A stretch of 64,000 nucleotides of DNA, from the NCBI GenBank assembly GCA_963747735.1, contig CAVVGE010000006.1, positions 372,001 to 436,000 on the forward strand, given 5' to 3'. Below are positions 1 through 7,915 of this stretch, piece after piece. Position 1 is the stretch's first letter; each line of letters begins with the position of its first letter. The translations under genes were made by a program, and so were the position numbers. This DNA is from AP-15 sp963747735 (lineage in GTDB: Bacteria > Pseudomonadota > Alphaproteobacteria > ATCC43930 > CGMCC-115725). The notes under the pieces were generated by a model that was not told the origin of the DNA, made no database searches, and saw nothing but the letters and a program-made list of their open reading frames with translations.

Positions 1-65
1 TGTGGCGCGATATCGAGATCAAGCCCGTTCGCATCGCCGTGCGCGACGGCAAGATCACGCCGTAG
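1..65 (+). CDS. C-terminal end of an unidentified protein (partial, cut by window start)
   Basis: An open frame runs in from the window edge and stops with TAG at 63-65. Only about 20 residues are visible, beginning WRDIEIKPV. A terminal 'RDIxIKP' strand is common at the end of DUF1080 (3-keto-disaccharide hydrolase) domains, which is the only hint of identity and is weak. The gene converges with the PEP-CTERM fragment on the other strand and overlaps its end by about 11 bases. Confidence 0.35.
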   Translation, partial: WRDIEIKPVRIAVRDGKITP

Positions 66-552
66 CACGCGCCGGCGGCCGGCGCCGGCGGATACCGGCA
101 AGGGCAAGCGCCGCGCCGAGCAGGGCGAGGTTCGCCGGCTCGGGCACCGGCCGCAGCGCGGCAAAGAGGCCGTCGTTCTCGCCGTTGATCCCGTCCGAGA
201 AGAACGGCGTGCTCGGATCGCCGCCGGCGCCGCCATTGCCGAAGATCAGCGCCCACAGCCCGCCCGGCATGTTGCCGGCTCCGGGAGCGATCGGGATGGT
301 GCCCGCGAAGACCCCGGTGGTCGGGTCGAACGCATTGATCTCGCTCGCGATAAAGCTGAAATTGCCGACCAGGAGGTCGCCGCCGAGCGCGCCAAAGCTT
401 TTCGGAGCCAGAGTAATTCTCCAGGGGGCGGCGAGCTTGCTGCCGGTGATCAAGCGCCGCAAAAAGACGCCGTTTTCGTCGAATACGAATAGGTGTTGGC
501 CGCAGCCGGCGTCGGCCCGAATTCCAAAGTGATTATCGCCGAAGAACGCGAT
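55..552 (-). pseudogene. 5'-truncated TIGR03118-type PEP-CTERM protein
   Basis: The frame is open from an in-frame stop at 553-555 down to the stop at 55-57, with no credible start. It encodes the C-terminal half of a TIGR03118-like secreted protein: 'FDENGVFLRRLITG', 'GDLLVGNF', 'INAFDPTTG' and 'GLWALIFGNGG' match that family from memory. It ends in a PEP-CTERM sorting signal: VPEP, a hydrophobic stretch, then an RRRR tail. PEP-CTERM proteins are exported and processed by exosortase; no exosortase gene is in the window. The N-terminal half is missing, and similarity begins where the ParE gene ends, so this is probably a rearrangement remnant. Confidence 0.75.
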
Positions 553-828
553 CTATATCGCGGCGGCTGTGCAACACGCGCTGAATGATCACACCGGCAC
601 GAGCGATACGACAAATATGATGTAGTTGCCAACAACGAAATTGCGCAAACCGCGCCGCAGATCGTCTCGCGCGCGCCCCAATCGCGGCCACTTCGACAAA
701 AGCTGAAAGCGATCGACGATCAAATCGACGGTCTTGTCTGCTAAGCTCTCGTTGCTGGCTTCAACGGCAAGAGAGTGCCAGATTTCCTCGAGATCCCGAC
801 GCGCTTGCGACGCAAGCTGGTGCGGCAT
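533..828 (-). pseudogene. parE: ParE/RelE-family toxin with a one-base deletion
   Basis: The start ATG overlaps the antitoxin stop (ATGA at 828). Residues 1-71 read as a ParE toxin: 'ARRDLEEIWHSLA', 'WPRLGRARDDLRRGLRNFVVGNYIIF'. The frame then stops early at 589-591. The expected C-terminus (RAGVIIQRVLHSRRD...) continues in another frame to a TAA at 533-535. Restoring one base near 612-615, in the short T run after NYIIF, rebuilds a 98-residue toxin of normal length. ParE toxins poison DNA gyrase. The frameshift should remove the C-terminal strand and inactivate the toxin, unless it is a sequence error. Confidence 0.8.
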
Positions 829-1109
829 CAGCGCGGCGCTTTTCGTTCCGCCGCAAGGCGCGCTCGACCGCGGCGCTTTACGTCTTCCACCAGATCGCGC
901 ATGGCTTCCGGCGTGATCTCAATTCCTTCACCGCGTGCAACAGAGGCTTCCGCCTCATCGATAGCAGCCAGGATTTCGTCGCGGCGCCGCTCGCGCTCGA
1001 TCCATAAGCTCAGCGCTTCCTGAACCGCATCTTCGGCCTGCCCGAGACGGCCATGGGCGATCGCCCGGTGGATGAAGTCCTGCTGTTCTTCTGTCAGGTC
1101 GATCTGCAT
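828..1109 (-). CDS. parD: ParD-like antitoxin
   Basis: A 93-residue protein starting MQIDLTEEQQDFIHRAIAHG, with the short helical N-terminus (x-LTEEQQxFI) of CC2985-type ParD antitoxins, then an alanine- and glutamate-rich helix ('AILAAIDEAEASVARGEG-IEITPEAM') that normally wraps the partner toxin. It lies directly upstream of the frameshifted ParE and overlaps its start, as in an autoregulated toxin-antitoxin operon. The antitoxin looks intact while the toxin is broken, the usual order of decay in such modules. Confidence 0.85.
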   Translation of the reverse strand: MQIDLTEEQQDFIHRAIAHGRLGQAEDAVQEALSLWIERERRRDEILAAIDEAEASVARGEGIEITPEAMRDLVEDVKRRGRARLAAERKAPR

Positions 1110-1113
1110 CGGT

Positions 1114-2124
1114 TCAGCCGCTTTTCAGCTTGCGCGCGGCATCGACGGCAGCGTAGGTGAGGATGCCGTCGGCGCCGGCGCGCTTGAAGGCGAGGAGGGT
1201 CTCCATCACCGCGCGCTCGCCGTCGAGCCAGCCGTTCTGCGCGGCGGCGTGCAGCATCGCGTATTCGCCGCTCACCTGATAGGCGTAGGTCGGCACCCGG
1301 AACGCCTCCTTGACCCGGCGCACGACGTCGAGATAGGGCATCCCCGGCTTGACCATGACCATGTCGGCGCCCTCCTGCAAATCGAGCGCCACCTCGCGCA
1401 AGGCCTCGTCGCCATTTGCCGGGTCCATCTGGTAGGTGCGCTTGTCGGCGCTGCCGAGCGCCGTCTTGGAGCCGATCGCGTCGCGAAACGGCCCGTAAAA
1501 CGCCGAGGCGTATTTGGCCGCGTAGGACATGATCCGCACATGGTCGAACCCGGCCTCGTCGAGTGCCAAGCGCACTGCGCCGACCCGCCCGTCCATCATG
1601 TCGGAAGGGGCGATGATGTCGCAGCCGGCTTCGGCCTGGATCACCGCCTGGCGGCGCAGGAGCGCCACGGTCTCGTCGTTCGCGACATAGCCCTTGCGGA
1701 TCACGCCGTCATGGCCGTGCGATGTAAACGGGTCGAGCGCCACGTCGCACAACACGCCGAGGTCCGGCAACGCCTTTTTCAGCGCCGTGACCGCGCGGCA
1801 GACGAGATTGCCGGGGTTCAAGGCTTCGCTGCCCTCGTCGTCCTTTGCTGCCGACGGCACCGCCGGGAAAATCGCGACGGTCGGGATGCCGAGCGCCGCC
1901 GCCTCGCCGGCGGCATCGACGAGCGCTGCGATCGGCAGGCGAAAGACACCGGGCATCGAGGCAATCGGCGCCTTCCTCCCCTCGTCATGGACAAAGACCG
2001 GCCAGATCAGGTCGCCGGCGGTCAGCACATGCTCGGCGACGAGCTTGCGCGACCAGGCGTCGCGCCGGTTGCGTCTGAGCCGCAGGCGCGGATAAGAGGC
2101 GAGCGGCGGCAGAAATTCGGTCAC
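1114..2124 (-). CDS. hemB: Delta-aminolevulinic acid dehydratase (porphobilinogen synthase)
   Basis: HemB condenses two 5-aminolevulinate molecules to porphobilinogen in haem synthesis. I chose the GTG at 2124 (protein MTEFLPPLASYPRLRL, 336 residues, normal for the family); the frame is open further upstream, but that part has no family similarity and overlaps the next gene. The substrate lysines sit in 'MSYAAKYASAFYGPFRDA' and 'MVMVKPGMPYLD'. The metal loop reads 'DVALDPFTSHGHDG', with aspartates where zinc-type enzymes have cysteines, so this is the magnesium-dependent class. It ends four bases from the antitoxin start and is transcribed in the same direction. Confidence 0.96.
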   Translation of the reverse strand: MTEFLPPLASYPRLRLRRNRRDAWSRKLVAEHVLTAGDLIWPVFVHDEGRKAPIASMPGVFRLPIAALVDAAGEAAALGIPTVAIFPAVPSAAKDDEGSEALNPGNLVCRAVTALKKALPDLGVLCDVALDPFTSHGHDGVIRKGYVANDETVALLRRQAVIQAEAGCDIIAPSDMMDGRVGAVRLALDEAGFDHVRIMSYAAKYASAFYGPFRDAIGSKTALGSADKRTYQMDPANGDEALREVALDLQEGADMVMVKPGMPYLDVVRRVKEAFRVPTYAYQVSGEYAMLHAAAQNGWLDGERAVMETLLAFKRAGADGILTYAAVDAARKLKSG

Positions 2125-2180
2125 GGCACGGCTCCCGGAAGGGCGGCGGACGCCGCCAAAATAGGAGTCGGCGTTTTTTC

Positions 2181-2831
2181 TTACAACCTTTGCCGATCGG
2201 CAGCGGCGGTCACGCGTGCGCCCATATCCGCCACCGACATCACATGGGCTGTCGAAGCAGCGAGGATGACCAGGGTTGCATGATGAACCTCGGAGTTCGG
2301 CATGGCACCAAACCCGCGGTCCGGATAGTCGTAAGTCGCGGTCGCATCCGATAAAAACACCACCCGGTAATTTCGGAACATTGCGTCGCGCGCGGTTGCG
2401 TGACAGCAATTCTCGGTCGTCGTTCCGGAGACGATGACTGTATCGATTCCCCACTCGCGCAGGATTATGTCGAGATCCGTGCCGAAAAAGGCGCTGTAGC
2501 GATGCTTTTTGACTACGTGCTCGCCCGGCGTCGGGGCCAGCTCGGGGTAGATGTCGACACCGGGTGTGCCGTCCACCAACGCGTCGCGATTGGCGATCGG
2601 CGGGTGCATGTCGTCGAACAGGCCCATGTCACAGCCGTCGCGGCGATGGACATGCGCAGTGTAGATGACGCGAATGCCGGCATTCCGGCAAATGCGCAGA
2701 GCCTCGGCCAGTTTAGGCACCATGGCACGGGCCGCAGGCGTTTCCATCGGCGCACCCGCTGCGACAAAATCATTCTGCATATCGACGACGATCATCGCCG
2801 TCTTGGTCGGATCGATTGTGTCGATTTGCAT
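2181..2831 (-). CDS. Isochorismatase-family cysteine hydrolase
   Basis: A 216-residue Rossmann-like hydrolase. The catalytic triad is visible: Asp17 in 'VVDMQNDF', a lysine in 'VVKKHRYSAFFGT', and the nucleophile cysteine in 'TTENCCHATARDA'. The cis-peptide motif 'VSGTTTENC' precedes the cysteine. Members hydrolyse isochorismate, N-carbamoylsarcosine, biuret, ureidoacrylate or nicotinamide; the doubled cysteine and 'RDAMFRNYRVVFLSDATAT' resemble the amidohydrolase (biuret/ureidoacrylate) branch, but the substrate cannot be fixed from sequence. It lies upstream of hemB on the same strand with a 56-base gap; no functional link is evident. Confidence 0.88.
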   Translation of the reverse strand: MQIDTIDPTKTAMIVVDMQNDFVAAGAPMETPAARAMVPKLAEALRICRNAGIRVIYTAHVHRRDGCDMGLFDDMHPPIANRDALVDGTPGVDIYPELAPTPGEHVVKKHRYSAFFGTDLDIILREWGIDTVIVSGTTTENCCHATARDAMFRNYRVVFLSDATATYDYPDRGFGAMPNSEVHHATLVILAASTAHVMSVADMGARVTAAADRQRL

Positions 2832-3188
2832 CGCACCATTTCCGCTCGTCGTGAAAGCGCACGATCCGGTGATACCGGCCGGCCGTTCGTCGGTGCGTTT
2901 GCAAAGCTTACAATAGCCTTAAATTTTTGTGAACGCAGGGTCGATGACGGAAGCAGCCGGTCGATTATGTTAAACCCCTGATTTCCGTTGGCAAGTCACG
3001 ATCGCAGGGTCGTCACGACTAGCGATATCGCGAAGCCTCCTGGCCTTCGCCAGCGGATCAACATAAAGGGTTCCCCGGCCGCGCTGACAACGCGCGCGCG
3101 GGTGGCGAAAACACCTCTGATATGGTTAATCAAGCCGGTTTTGCCGAAATAGTCGAAGCGCCGCCCCATCGCTCGAGGAGGTTTCGCA
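2832..3188. other. Intergenic region between divergent hydrolase and multicopper oxidase genes
   Basis: No protein with coding character was found. An AT-richer patch at about 2905-2935 probably carries promoter elements for the hydrolase, the oxidase or both. The segment ends with a strong ribosome binding site (GAGGAGG) just before the oxidase ATG at 3189. Confidence 0.5.
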
Positions 3189-4607
3189 ATGCCCTCACGC
3201 CGCGCCGTGATGACCGGCGCTCTCGCCGCAGCGATCGTCCCCGCCGCCGCCGGTGCGCAAAACCCGCCGGCGAAGGATGCCGGCGCCGGCAAGGCCGCGC
3301 CGACGATCCTGCGGCTGCAAAACCAGACCATCGAGGTCAACGGCAAACCGGCCTCGGTCTTCGCGATCCGCCAGCCCGACGGCACCGCCGGGATTACCAC
3401 CGATATCGGCAAGCGGTTTCGGGTGCGCGTCGAAAACAAGATCGGCGAGCCGAGCCTGATCCATTGGCACGGCCTGACCCCGCCCTGGCGGCAGGATGGC
3501 GTGCCCGGCATCTCCGCCCCGCCGATCAGCCCCGGCGGCAGCGCCAATTACGATTTCAAGCTGCGTTTTGGCGGCACTTTCTGGATGCACTCGCACCAGG
3601 GATTGCAGGAGCAGCTGCTGATGGCGGCGCCGCTGATCATCCACGACGACCGCGACCGGCCCGATCAGCAGGAAATCGTGGTCATGCTCGCCGATTTCAG
3701 CTTTACGCCGCCGCAGCAAATCTTCGACGAGCTGAAAAAGCCGAAAAAGATGGCGAGCATGGCAATGGGCAACCCCGGTGCGGCGATGGCCGCAGCACCC
3801 GACCTCAACGATGTCAAATACGACGCTTTTCTCGCCAACGACCGCACCCTTGCCGACCCCGAGATCGTCAGGGTCGAGCCGGGCGGAAAGGTGCTGCTGC
3901 GCATCATCAACAGCTCGTCGATGAGCGCCTACCATGTCGATCTCGGCGCCCTTCAAGGCGAGCTGATCGCGGTCGACGGCTTTCAAATCGCCCCCACCGC
4001 CGGCCGCGTCTTTCCGGTTGCGGTGGCGCAGCGCCTCGATATCCGCGCCACGGTTCCGACCGGGCCCGGCGCCTATCCGGTGCTCGCCGTCCTCGAAGGA
4101 GACCGCAAGCAAACCGGCATCGTGCTGGCCGCCGGGGATGCCGGGATTTCGCGCATTTCAGACATGGCGGGACAGGCGTCGCCGGCCCTGACGCTCGAGT
4201 TGGAACGCCGCTTGCGCGCCGCAAAGCCGTTGACGCCGCGCAAGCCCGACCGCGTGCACACCCTCGACCTGACCGGCGACATGGCGAAATATGTCTGGTC
4301 GATCAATAATGTGGTGTGGAGCAAGGAGGTCCCGCCCTTGCCGATCGCCAAGGGCGAACGGGTCGAGCTGGTGCTCGTCAACAAAACCCAGATGTCGCAC
4401 CCGATGCACCTGCACGGGCACGAGTTCCAGGTCGTCGAGATCGACGGCACACGCTTTTCCGGCGCGGTGCGCGACACCGTGCTGGTGCCGGCCGGCCGCC
4501 GCGTCGCCGTCGCCTTCGATGCCAACAACCCCGGCCTGTGGGCGTTTCACTGCCACCTGCTCTATCATCTCGATGCCGGGATGTTCACGACGTTTCGGTA
4601 CGTCTAG
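3189..4607 (+). CDS. Periplasmic multicopper oxidase (CumA/SufI-like)
   Basis: A 472-residue protein with an N-terminal twin-arginine-like export signal (SRRAVMTG, then an alanine-rich hydrophobic stretch and AGA cleavage region). All four copper motifs are present: 'HWHGL' and 'HSHQG' in the first cupredoxin domain, then 'HPMHLHGHEF' and 'HCHLLYHLDAGM' at the C-terminus, the last with the type 1 Cys-His-Met set. The family oxidises metals or phenolics with reduction of oxygen to water. It lacks a long methionine-rich insert as in CueO, although 'KPKKMASMAMGNPGAAMAA' near residue 190 is mildly Met-rich. It is followed immediately by the MgtC-like gene. Confidence 0.92.
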   Translation: MPSRRAVMTGALAAAIVPAAAGAQNPPAKDAGAGKAAPTILRLQNQTIEVNGKPASVFAIRQPDGTAGITTDIGKRFRVRVENKIGEPSLIHWHGLTPPWRQDGVPGISAPPISPGGSANYDFKLRFGGTFWMHSHQGLQEQLLMAAPLIIHDDRDRPDQQEIVVMLADFSFTPPQQIFDELKKPKKMASMAMGNPGAAMAAAPDLNDVKYDAFLANDRTLADPEIVRVEPGGKVLLRIINSSSMSAYHVDLGALQGELIAVDGFQIAPTAGRVFPVAVAQRLDIRATVPTGPGAYPVLAVLEGDRKQTGIVLAAGDAGISRISDMAGQASPALTLELERRLRAAKPLTPRKPDRVHTLDLTGDMAKYVWSINNVVWSKEVPPLPIAKGERVELVLVNKTQMSHPMHLHGHEFQVVEIDGTRFSGAVRDTVLVPAGRRVAVAFDANNPGLWAFHCHLLYHLDAGMFTTFRYV

Positions 4608-4615
4608 TGTCGGGA

Positions 4616-5077
4616 ATGTTCGGCGTATGGAGCGACGGCCTCGAACACTTCGTGCACCTCCTCGCCGCTTTTCTGTTGGCTTTGCCGATCGGCTGGAACC
4701 GGGCGCGCGCCGAGCGCAGCGCCGGCATCCGCACCTTTCCGTTGGTGGCGATCGCCAGCTGCGGGCTGGTGCAGACCGCAACCTCGGTGCTGGGCGCGGG
4801 TGCTGCGGCGCAAGGCAATGTCCTGCAAGGCTTGGTCACCGGCATCGGCTTTATCGGCGCCGGCGCCATCATCAGACAGGGCGACACGACCACCGGCAAC
4901 GCGACCGCCGCCAGCATCTGGTCGGTCGGCATCATCGGTGCCGCGGTCGGCTACGGCTATTACGACATCGGCCTGATCCTGGCGGCGGCCAACCTCGCCG
5001 TGCTCAAGTTCCGGGCACCATTGTCGGCGCCGGCAGCCGCCCCGGCCGAGATTCCGGCCGAGCGTCGAGGGGGCTGA
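4616..5077 (+). CDS. MgtC/SapB-family membrane protein
   Basis: About 153 residues with four or five hydrophobic segments. Conserved family sequences: 'LLALPIGWNRARAERSAGIRTFPLVA', 'GLVTGIGFIGAGAIIRQG' and 'NATAASIWSVGIIGAAVGYGYY'. MgtC-type proteins are inner-membrane factors linked to magnesium limitation and modulation of ATP synthase; this short form lacks the C-terminal ACT-like domain of Salmonella MgtC and resembles SapB/YhiD. ATG at 4616 is preferred; an in-frame GTG at 4607 overlaps the oxidase stop, so the two genes are probably translationally coupled. Confidence 0.88.
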   Translation: MFGVWSDGLEHFVHLLAAFLLALPIGWNRARAERSAGIRTFPLVAIASCGLVQTATSVLGAGAAAQGNVLQGLVTGIGFIGAGAIIRQGDTTTGNATAASIWSVGIIGAAVGYGYYDIGLILAAANLAVLKFRAPLSAPAAAPAEIPAERRGG

Positions 5078-5206
5078 AAAAAGCCCGATCACCCCGGCGG
5101 ATCGTGGGCGAGCGTGCAATAAGCGGCGCGTTCCGCGACGGCCGGATCTCGGGCATGCTGTGCCGATGGGCGTCCGACGCGGCCGGACCTTGCGAGGTGG
5201 AGCGAG

Positions 5207-5590
5207 ATGGATAATTCCAGGAAGACCAGCTTCGACGACCGGCTGAACGCCGCCGCGAACGCGAAGAAGGCGCTGCAGGAGAAGTTCCGAGCTCGATCCG
5301 GGGCAAACGATCCGGCCTTCGCCGAACGCCAGGCCGCCCGGCAGGCGGCCGCCGCGGCTCGCGCCGCCCGCGCCGCCGAGCGCAACGCCGCCGCGGCAGC
5401 CGAGGCAGCCGCCCGTGACGCCGCCGCGGCAGCCGAAGAGGCCGCGCGCAATGTTGCCGAGGCAGCCGAAGAGGCGGCTCGCGCTGCCGAAATCGTCAAG
5501 CAGGCCGCCGATGACATCGCTCTCGAAGCCGAACGCAAAGCCGCCCGCGACGCCCGCTACGCCGCCCGCAAGGCGCGCCCGCGAAAATGA
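5207..5590 (+). CDS. Alanine-rich charged protein, DUF6481-like
   Basis: 127 residues. The N-terminus (SFDDRLNAAANAKKALQEKFRAR) matches the pattern I associate with DUF6481 proteins of alphaproteobacteria. The rest is a long, almost uninterrupted Ala/Glu/Arg helix made of 'AAARDAAAAAEEAARN' type repeats, probably a coiled coil. No membrane segment or signal peptide. Function unknown. The last codons and the stop lie inside a 23-base sequence duplicated just downstream. Confidence 0.7.
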   Translation: MDNSRKTSFDDRLNAAANAKKALQEKFRARSGANDPAFAERQAARQAAAAARAARAAERNAAAAAEAAARDAAAAAEEAARNVAEAAEEAARAAEIVKQAADDIALEAERKAARDARYAARKARPRK

Positions 5591-5623
5591 CCGCGCGCAG
5601 GGCGCGCCCGCGAAAATGACCGC
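5572..5623. repeat. Direct repeat of 23 bases spanning the end of the DUF6481-like gene
   Basis: The sequence GGCGCGCCCGCGAAAATGAC plus CGC occurs at 5572-5594 and again, identically, at 5601-5623 (period 29). The first copy contains the stop codon of the upstream gene, so the second is a duplicated tail outside the coding region. Confidence 0.85.
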
Positions 5624-5656
5624 CCAAGGCTCGCAAAGAACGCGGAACCGGATAAG

Positions 5657-5974
5657 TCAGGCCGCGTCCTGATAGAGATACTTCTGGAAGCCGGCGAAGA
5701 CGCTCCTGATCTCCTCGGGTCTGCCTAAATCGGCAACCGCATCGGCGATGGCGTTGTGATATTTGAGCAAGAGCAAGGGGCGCAGCTTCTCGCGATCGAG
5801 CTCTTCGACCCCGATCCGCACATAATGCGACAGCACGAAATCGAGGAAGACCTGCTGCTTCGTATTGAAATGCGTGCTGATCTCGATTTTGGCCTTCGCG
5901 GCCCGCTCCTCGCGGCTGAGCGGCGGCAGCGCATAGGCGACGTGCGCCAAGACATCGAAGAGGTCGCTGTTCGC
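5657..5974 (-). pseudogene. hsdR: C-terminal remnant of a type I restriction enzyme R subunit (HsdR)
   Basis: The translation (ANSDLFDVLAHVAYALPPLS, then 'REERAAKAKIEISTHFN', 'QQVFLDFVLSHYV', 'GVEELD', 'GFQKYLYQ') is the conserved C-terminal domain (EcoEI_R_C type) of HsdR, the ATP-driven translocase/nuclease of type I restriction. Only about 105 of roughly 800-1000 residues remain. Upstream the similarity stops abruptly near 5974 at a transposase tail. No HsdM or HsdS gene is in the window. It cannot encode a working enzyme. Confidence 0.85.
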
Positions 5975-6131
5975 GGGCGGCGATGCGCAGCAACAGGTAA
6001 GCGATCATCGCGGCGAAGATTTTGCAGGCGGACGGCTTTTCGGAGCGGCCGAGAAAGGCGCGTATCTGGAGATGCTGCTTGATCCATCGGAACAACAGCT
6101 CGATTTGCCAGCGTTTGCGGTAATATCGCTT
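5975..6131 (-). mobile_element. Remnant of an IS4-family transposase (C-terminal end)
   Basis: The frame encodes 'RYYRKRWQIELLFRWIKQHL' followed by 'QIRAFLGRS' and 'IFAAMIAYLLLRIAARE'. This is the IS4 YREK signature (Y-x2-R-x3-E-x6-K) with the catalytic glutamate, and the usual end of the protein. An in-frame stop at 6132-6134 precedes it and the DDE domain is gone, so it is dead. It runs directly into the HsdR tail in the same strand direction, suggesting an old insertion followed by deletion. Confidence 0.82.
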
Positions 6132-6330
6132 TCAGCAGACCGCCCAGCACCGTATTTTGATAGCGCACACCAAGCTCCACTTTCTGAGTGTCGACAACCA
6201 GAAAGTAACCGCCAAACCCAGGCGGCGCTTGGCGTGCCGCTGCGACCAATCAACTCATTCCCCGGACAGCCCTGCGCTTTCGCGGGAACGACGAAAGAAA
6301 CGAGGTTATTGAATTTTGTGGAATCATGCT
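6132..6330. other. Unassigned segment between IS4 remnant and MFS gene
   Basis: No intact gene. One minus-strand frame (about 6249-6130) reads 'GGYFLVVDTQKVELGVRYQN', which looks like a genuine protein fragment but which I cannot assign. The part at about 6260-6330 has a palindromic patch (CCTGCGCTTTCGCGGGAACGACG type) of the sort dispersed in many alphaproteobacterial genomes. Confidence 0.4.
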
Positions 6331-7815
6331 CTAGCGGAGATGGCGGACCTGCCGGTTCGAGGTTGCGGAGAGCCGGACGGATATGACCGAAATAGGTATC
6401 GACATTGCCGAAATTAAAGATAGGCAAACGAATAACCATGAAACCGACGTGCTAATTCCTGTTTTGTTGAGCATGGTATTGGCAAAGCCTGCGAGATTGG
6501 CGATCATTCCCGATAACGCAGAGAAGAACGTGATTGCAATCAACTGATTTGTGGAAATGAAAGCGCTCGAAACGTCGTGTTCTGTGTCCTTGGCGTGCGC
6601 CATCATCAGGTTGCCGAGATGCGCCCAGGCGATCCCGACCCCGGCTCCGGACAGCCCGATCCCGCAGCCCAGCAGAAAAAGTGATCCGCGGATCAATGCA
6701 TAGGTTGCGAGTGTCAAGCCGAAGCAGACACACACCGGCCCGACGACGATCGACCTTTCCGCCCATACGCCTTCGGCGGAGGCCGTGAAGAACGCCGCGA
6801 AAGTCCAGGACAGCGCCATCAAAGCACTCAGGTATCCGCCCACAATGGGTGGATACCCGCCGACCTCCGTGACCACGTAAGGAACATAGAGCGTGGCGGC
6901 GGTCGTGGTCCCGGCCATCAAGGCCATCGTCAGCGACACCGCGCCAAACGCATTACCCGGTCGATAAGCCCCGCTCGGCAACAGCCGGAACGGGTTGGTG
7001 CCGGCGCTGCCCGGTCGTTCGACACGCAAGAGGAGGAAAAGCAGCGCTGCGCCGAGGGCGAGCCCGACCCCGCTCGATCGAGCCTCGCCCGATATGCTTC
7101 CGATAGATACCGCGAGCGCCGACCCGGTGAGCAGGGCGAGCCGAGCGCACGCCGCCGTCACCGAAACGGCTGCACCATTCGGCTCGGGTTCGGTCTGCTT
7201 CGCCAAGCTTGACTCGGCCAACAGCCCCACCGCTGCTGCGAAGGGCACATCGATCCAGAACGCCCAGCGCCAGACACCCCACCCGGCGAGAACGCCCCCG
7301 AGCAGCGGGCCGGTGAATGCCGCCGCACCCCAGATACCCGACAGGAAGACGATAGCTCGCGTGCGCTGATTCTCTCTGAACACCCGCCGGATCGTCGCGT
7401 AGGCCAATGCAGTCAGAAATCCGCCCCCCAACCCCTGAAGCAATCGTCCGGCCAGGAAGACTCCCATGTTTGCCGATACGGCACAGACCACGCTGCCACT
7501 CGCGAACAGCACAAGGCTGATGCGATAGGCGTCGCGCAGCCCCCGAAATCGCACCAATGATGCGGCAAATGCCGCGCCCCAGATGGCGGTGACGACGGCG
7601 ACGGTCGTGGTCCACGCGAAGAAGCGCAGACCGCCGATTTCGGATACCACTATGGGGAGCGCGGTCGAGACCACCCGCATCGACAATGCATGGATTGCCA
7701 CCCCGCCCGCGATCGTCATGGAGACCAGCGCGTTCCCGTCGCGAAACAGCGATAGCCAGCCGGCAGCGATGCGGCCCTCTTCAGGCCTCTTCTCGGTTTC
7801 ATCGACGAGCATCAC
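6331..7815 (-). CDS. MFS drug/metabolite exporter (DHA2/EmrB-like)
   Basis: 494 residues, predominantly hydrophobic with about 14 transmembrane segments. Features include the alternating-access helix motif 'GRLLQGLGGGFLTALAYATI' and the antiporter-type motif 'GIWGAAAFTGPLLGGVLAGWGVWRWAFWI'. These place it in the drug:H+ antiporter-2 group. GTG at 7815 with ATG next to it at 7812 both fit the ribosome binding site GAGGGA. It diverges from a LysR regulator 100 bases away, the classical arrangement for an exporter controlled by that regulator; the substrate is unknown. Confidence 0.88.
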   Translation of the reverse strand: MMLVDETEKRPEEGRIAAGWLSLFRDGNALVSMTIAGGVAIHALSMRVVSTALPIVVSEIGGLRFFAWTTTVAVVTAIWGAAFAASLVRFRGLRDAYRISLVLFASGSVVCAVSANMGVFLAGRLLQGLGGGFLTALAYATIRRVFRENQRTRAIVFLSGIWGAAAFTGPLLGGVLAGWGVWRWAFWIDVPFAAAVGLLAESSLAKQTEPEPNGAAVSVTAACARLALLTGSALAVSIGSISGEARSSGVGLALGAALLFLLLRVERPGSAGTNPFRLLPSGAYRPGNAFGAVSLTMALMAGTTTAATLYVPYVVTEVGGYPPIVGGYLSALMALSWTFAAFFTASAEGVWAERSIVVGPVCVCFGLTLATYALIRGSLFLLGCGIGLSGAGVGIAWAHLGNLMMAHAKDTEHDVSSAFISTNQLIAITFFSALSGMIANLAGFANTMLNKTGISTSVSWLFVCLSLISAMSIPISVISVRLSATSNRQVRHLR

Positions 7816-7915
7816 ATATCCCTCGGAATGAGATGCGCGAATGCTATGGAGCCCGATGCCGCTGTGCTAATGATGATCGATCACCGTGGGATGAAGCAAA
7901 TTCATGTGAGGGACC
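7816..7915. promoter_or_regulatory. Divergent promoter region between MFS exporter and LysR regulator
   Basis: A 100-base gap separates the two divergent starts. LysR proteins typically bind such gaps at a T-N11-A palindrome to repress themselves and activate the divergent gene. I did not identify one unambiguous box, so the assignment rests on geometry. Confidence 0.45.

Noticed and set aside
2996..3547. A minus-strand frame across the multicopper oxidase start
   Set aside because: Antisense to the twin-arginine signal and first cupredoxin domain; no independent evidence.
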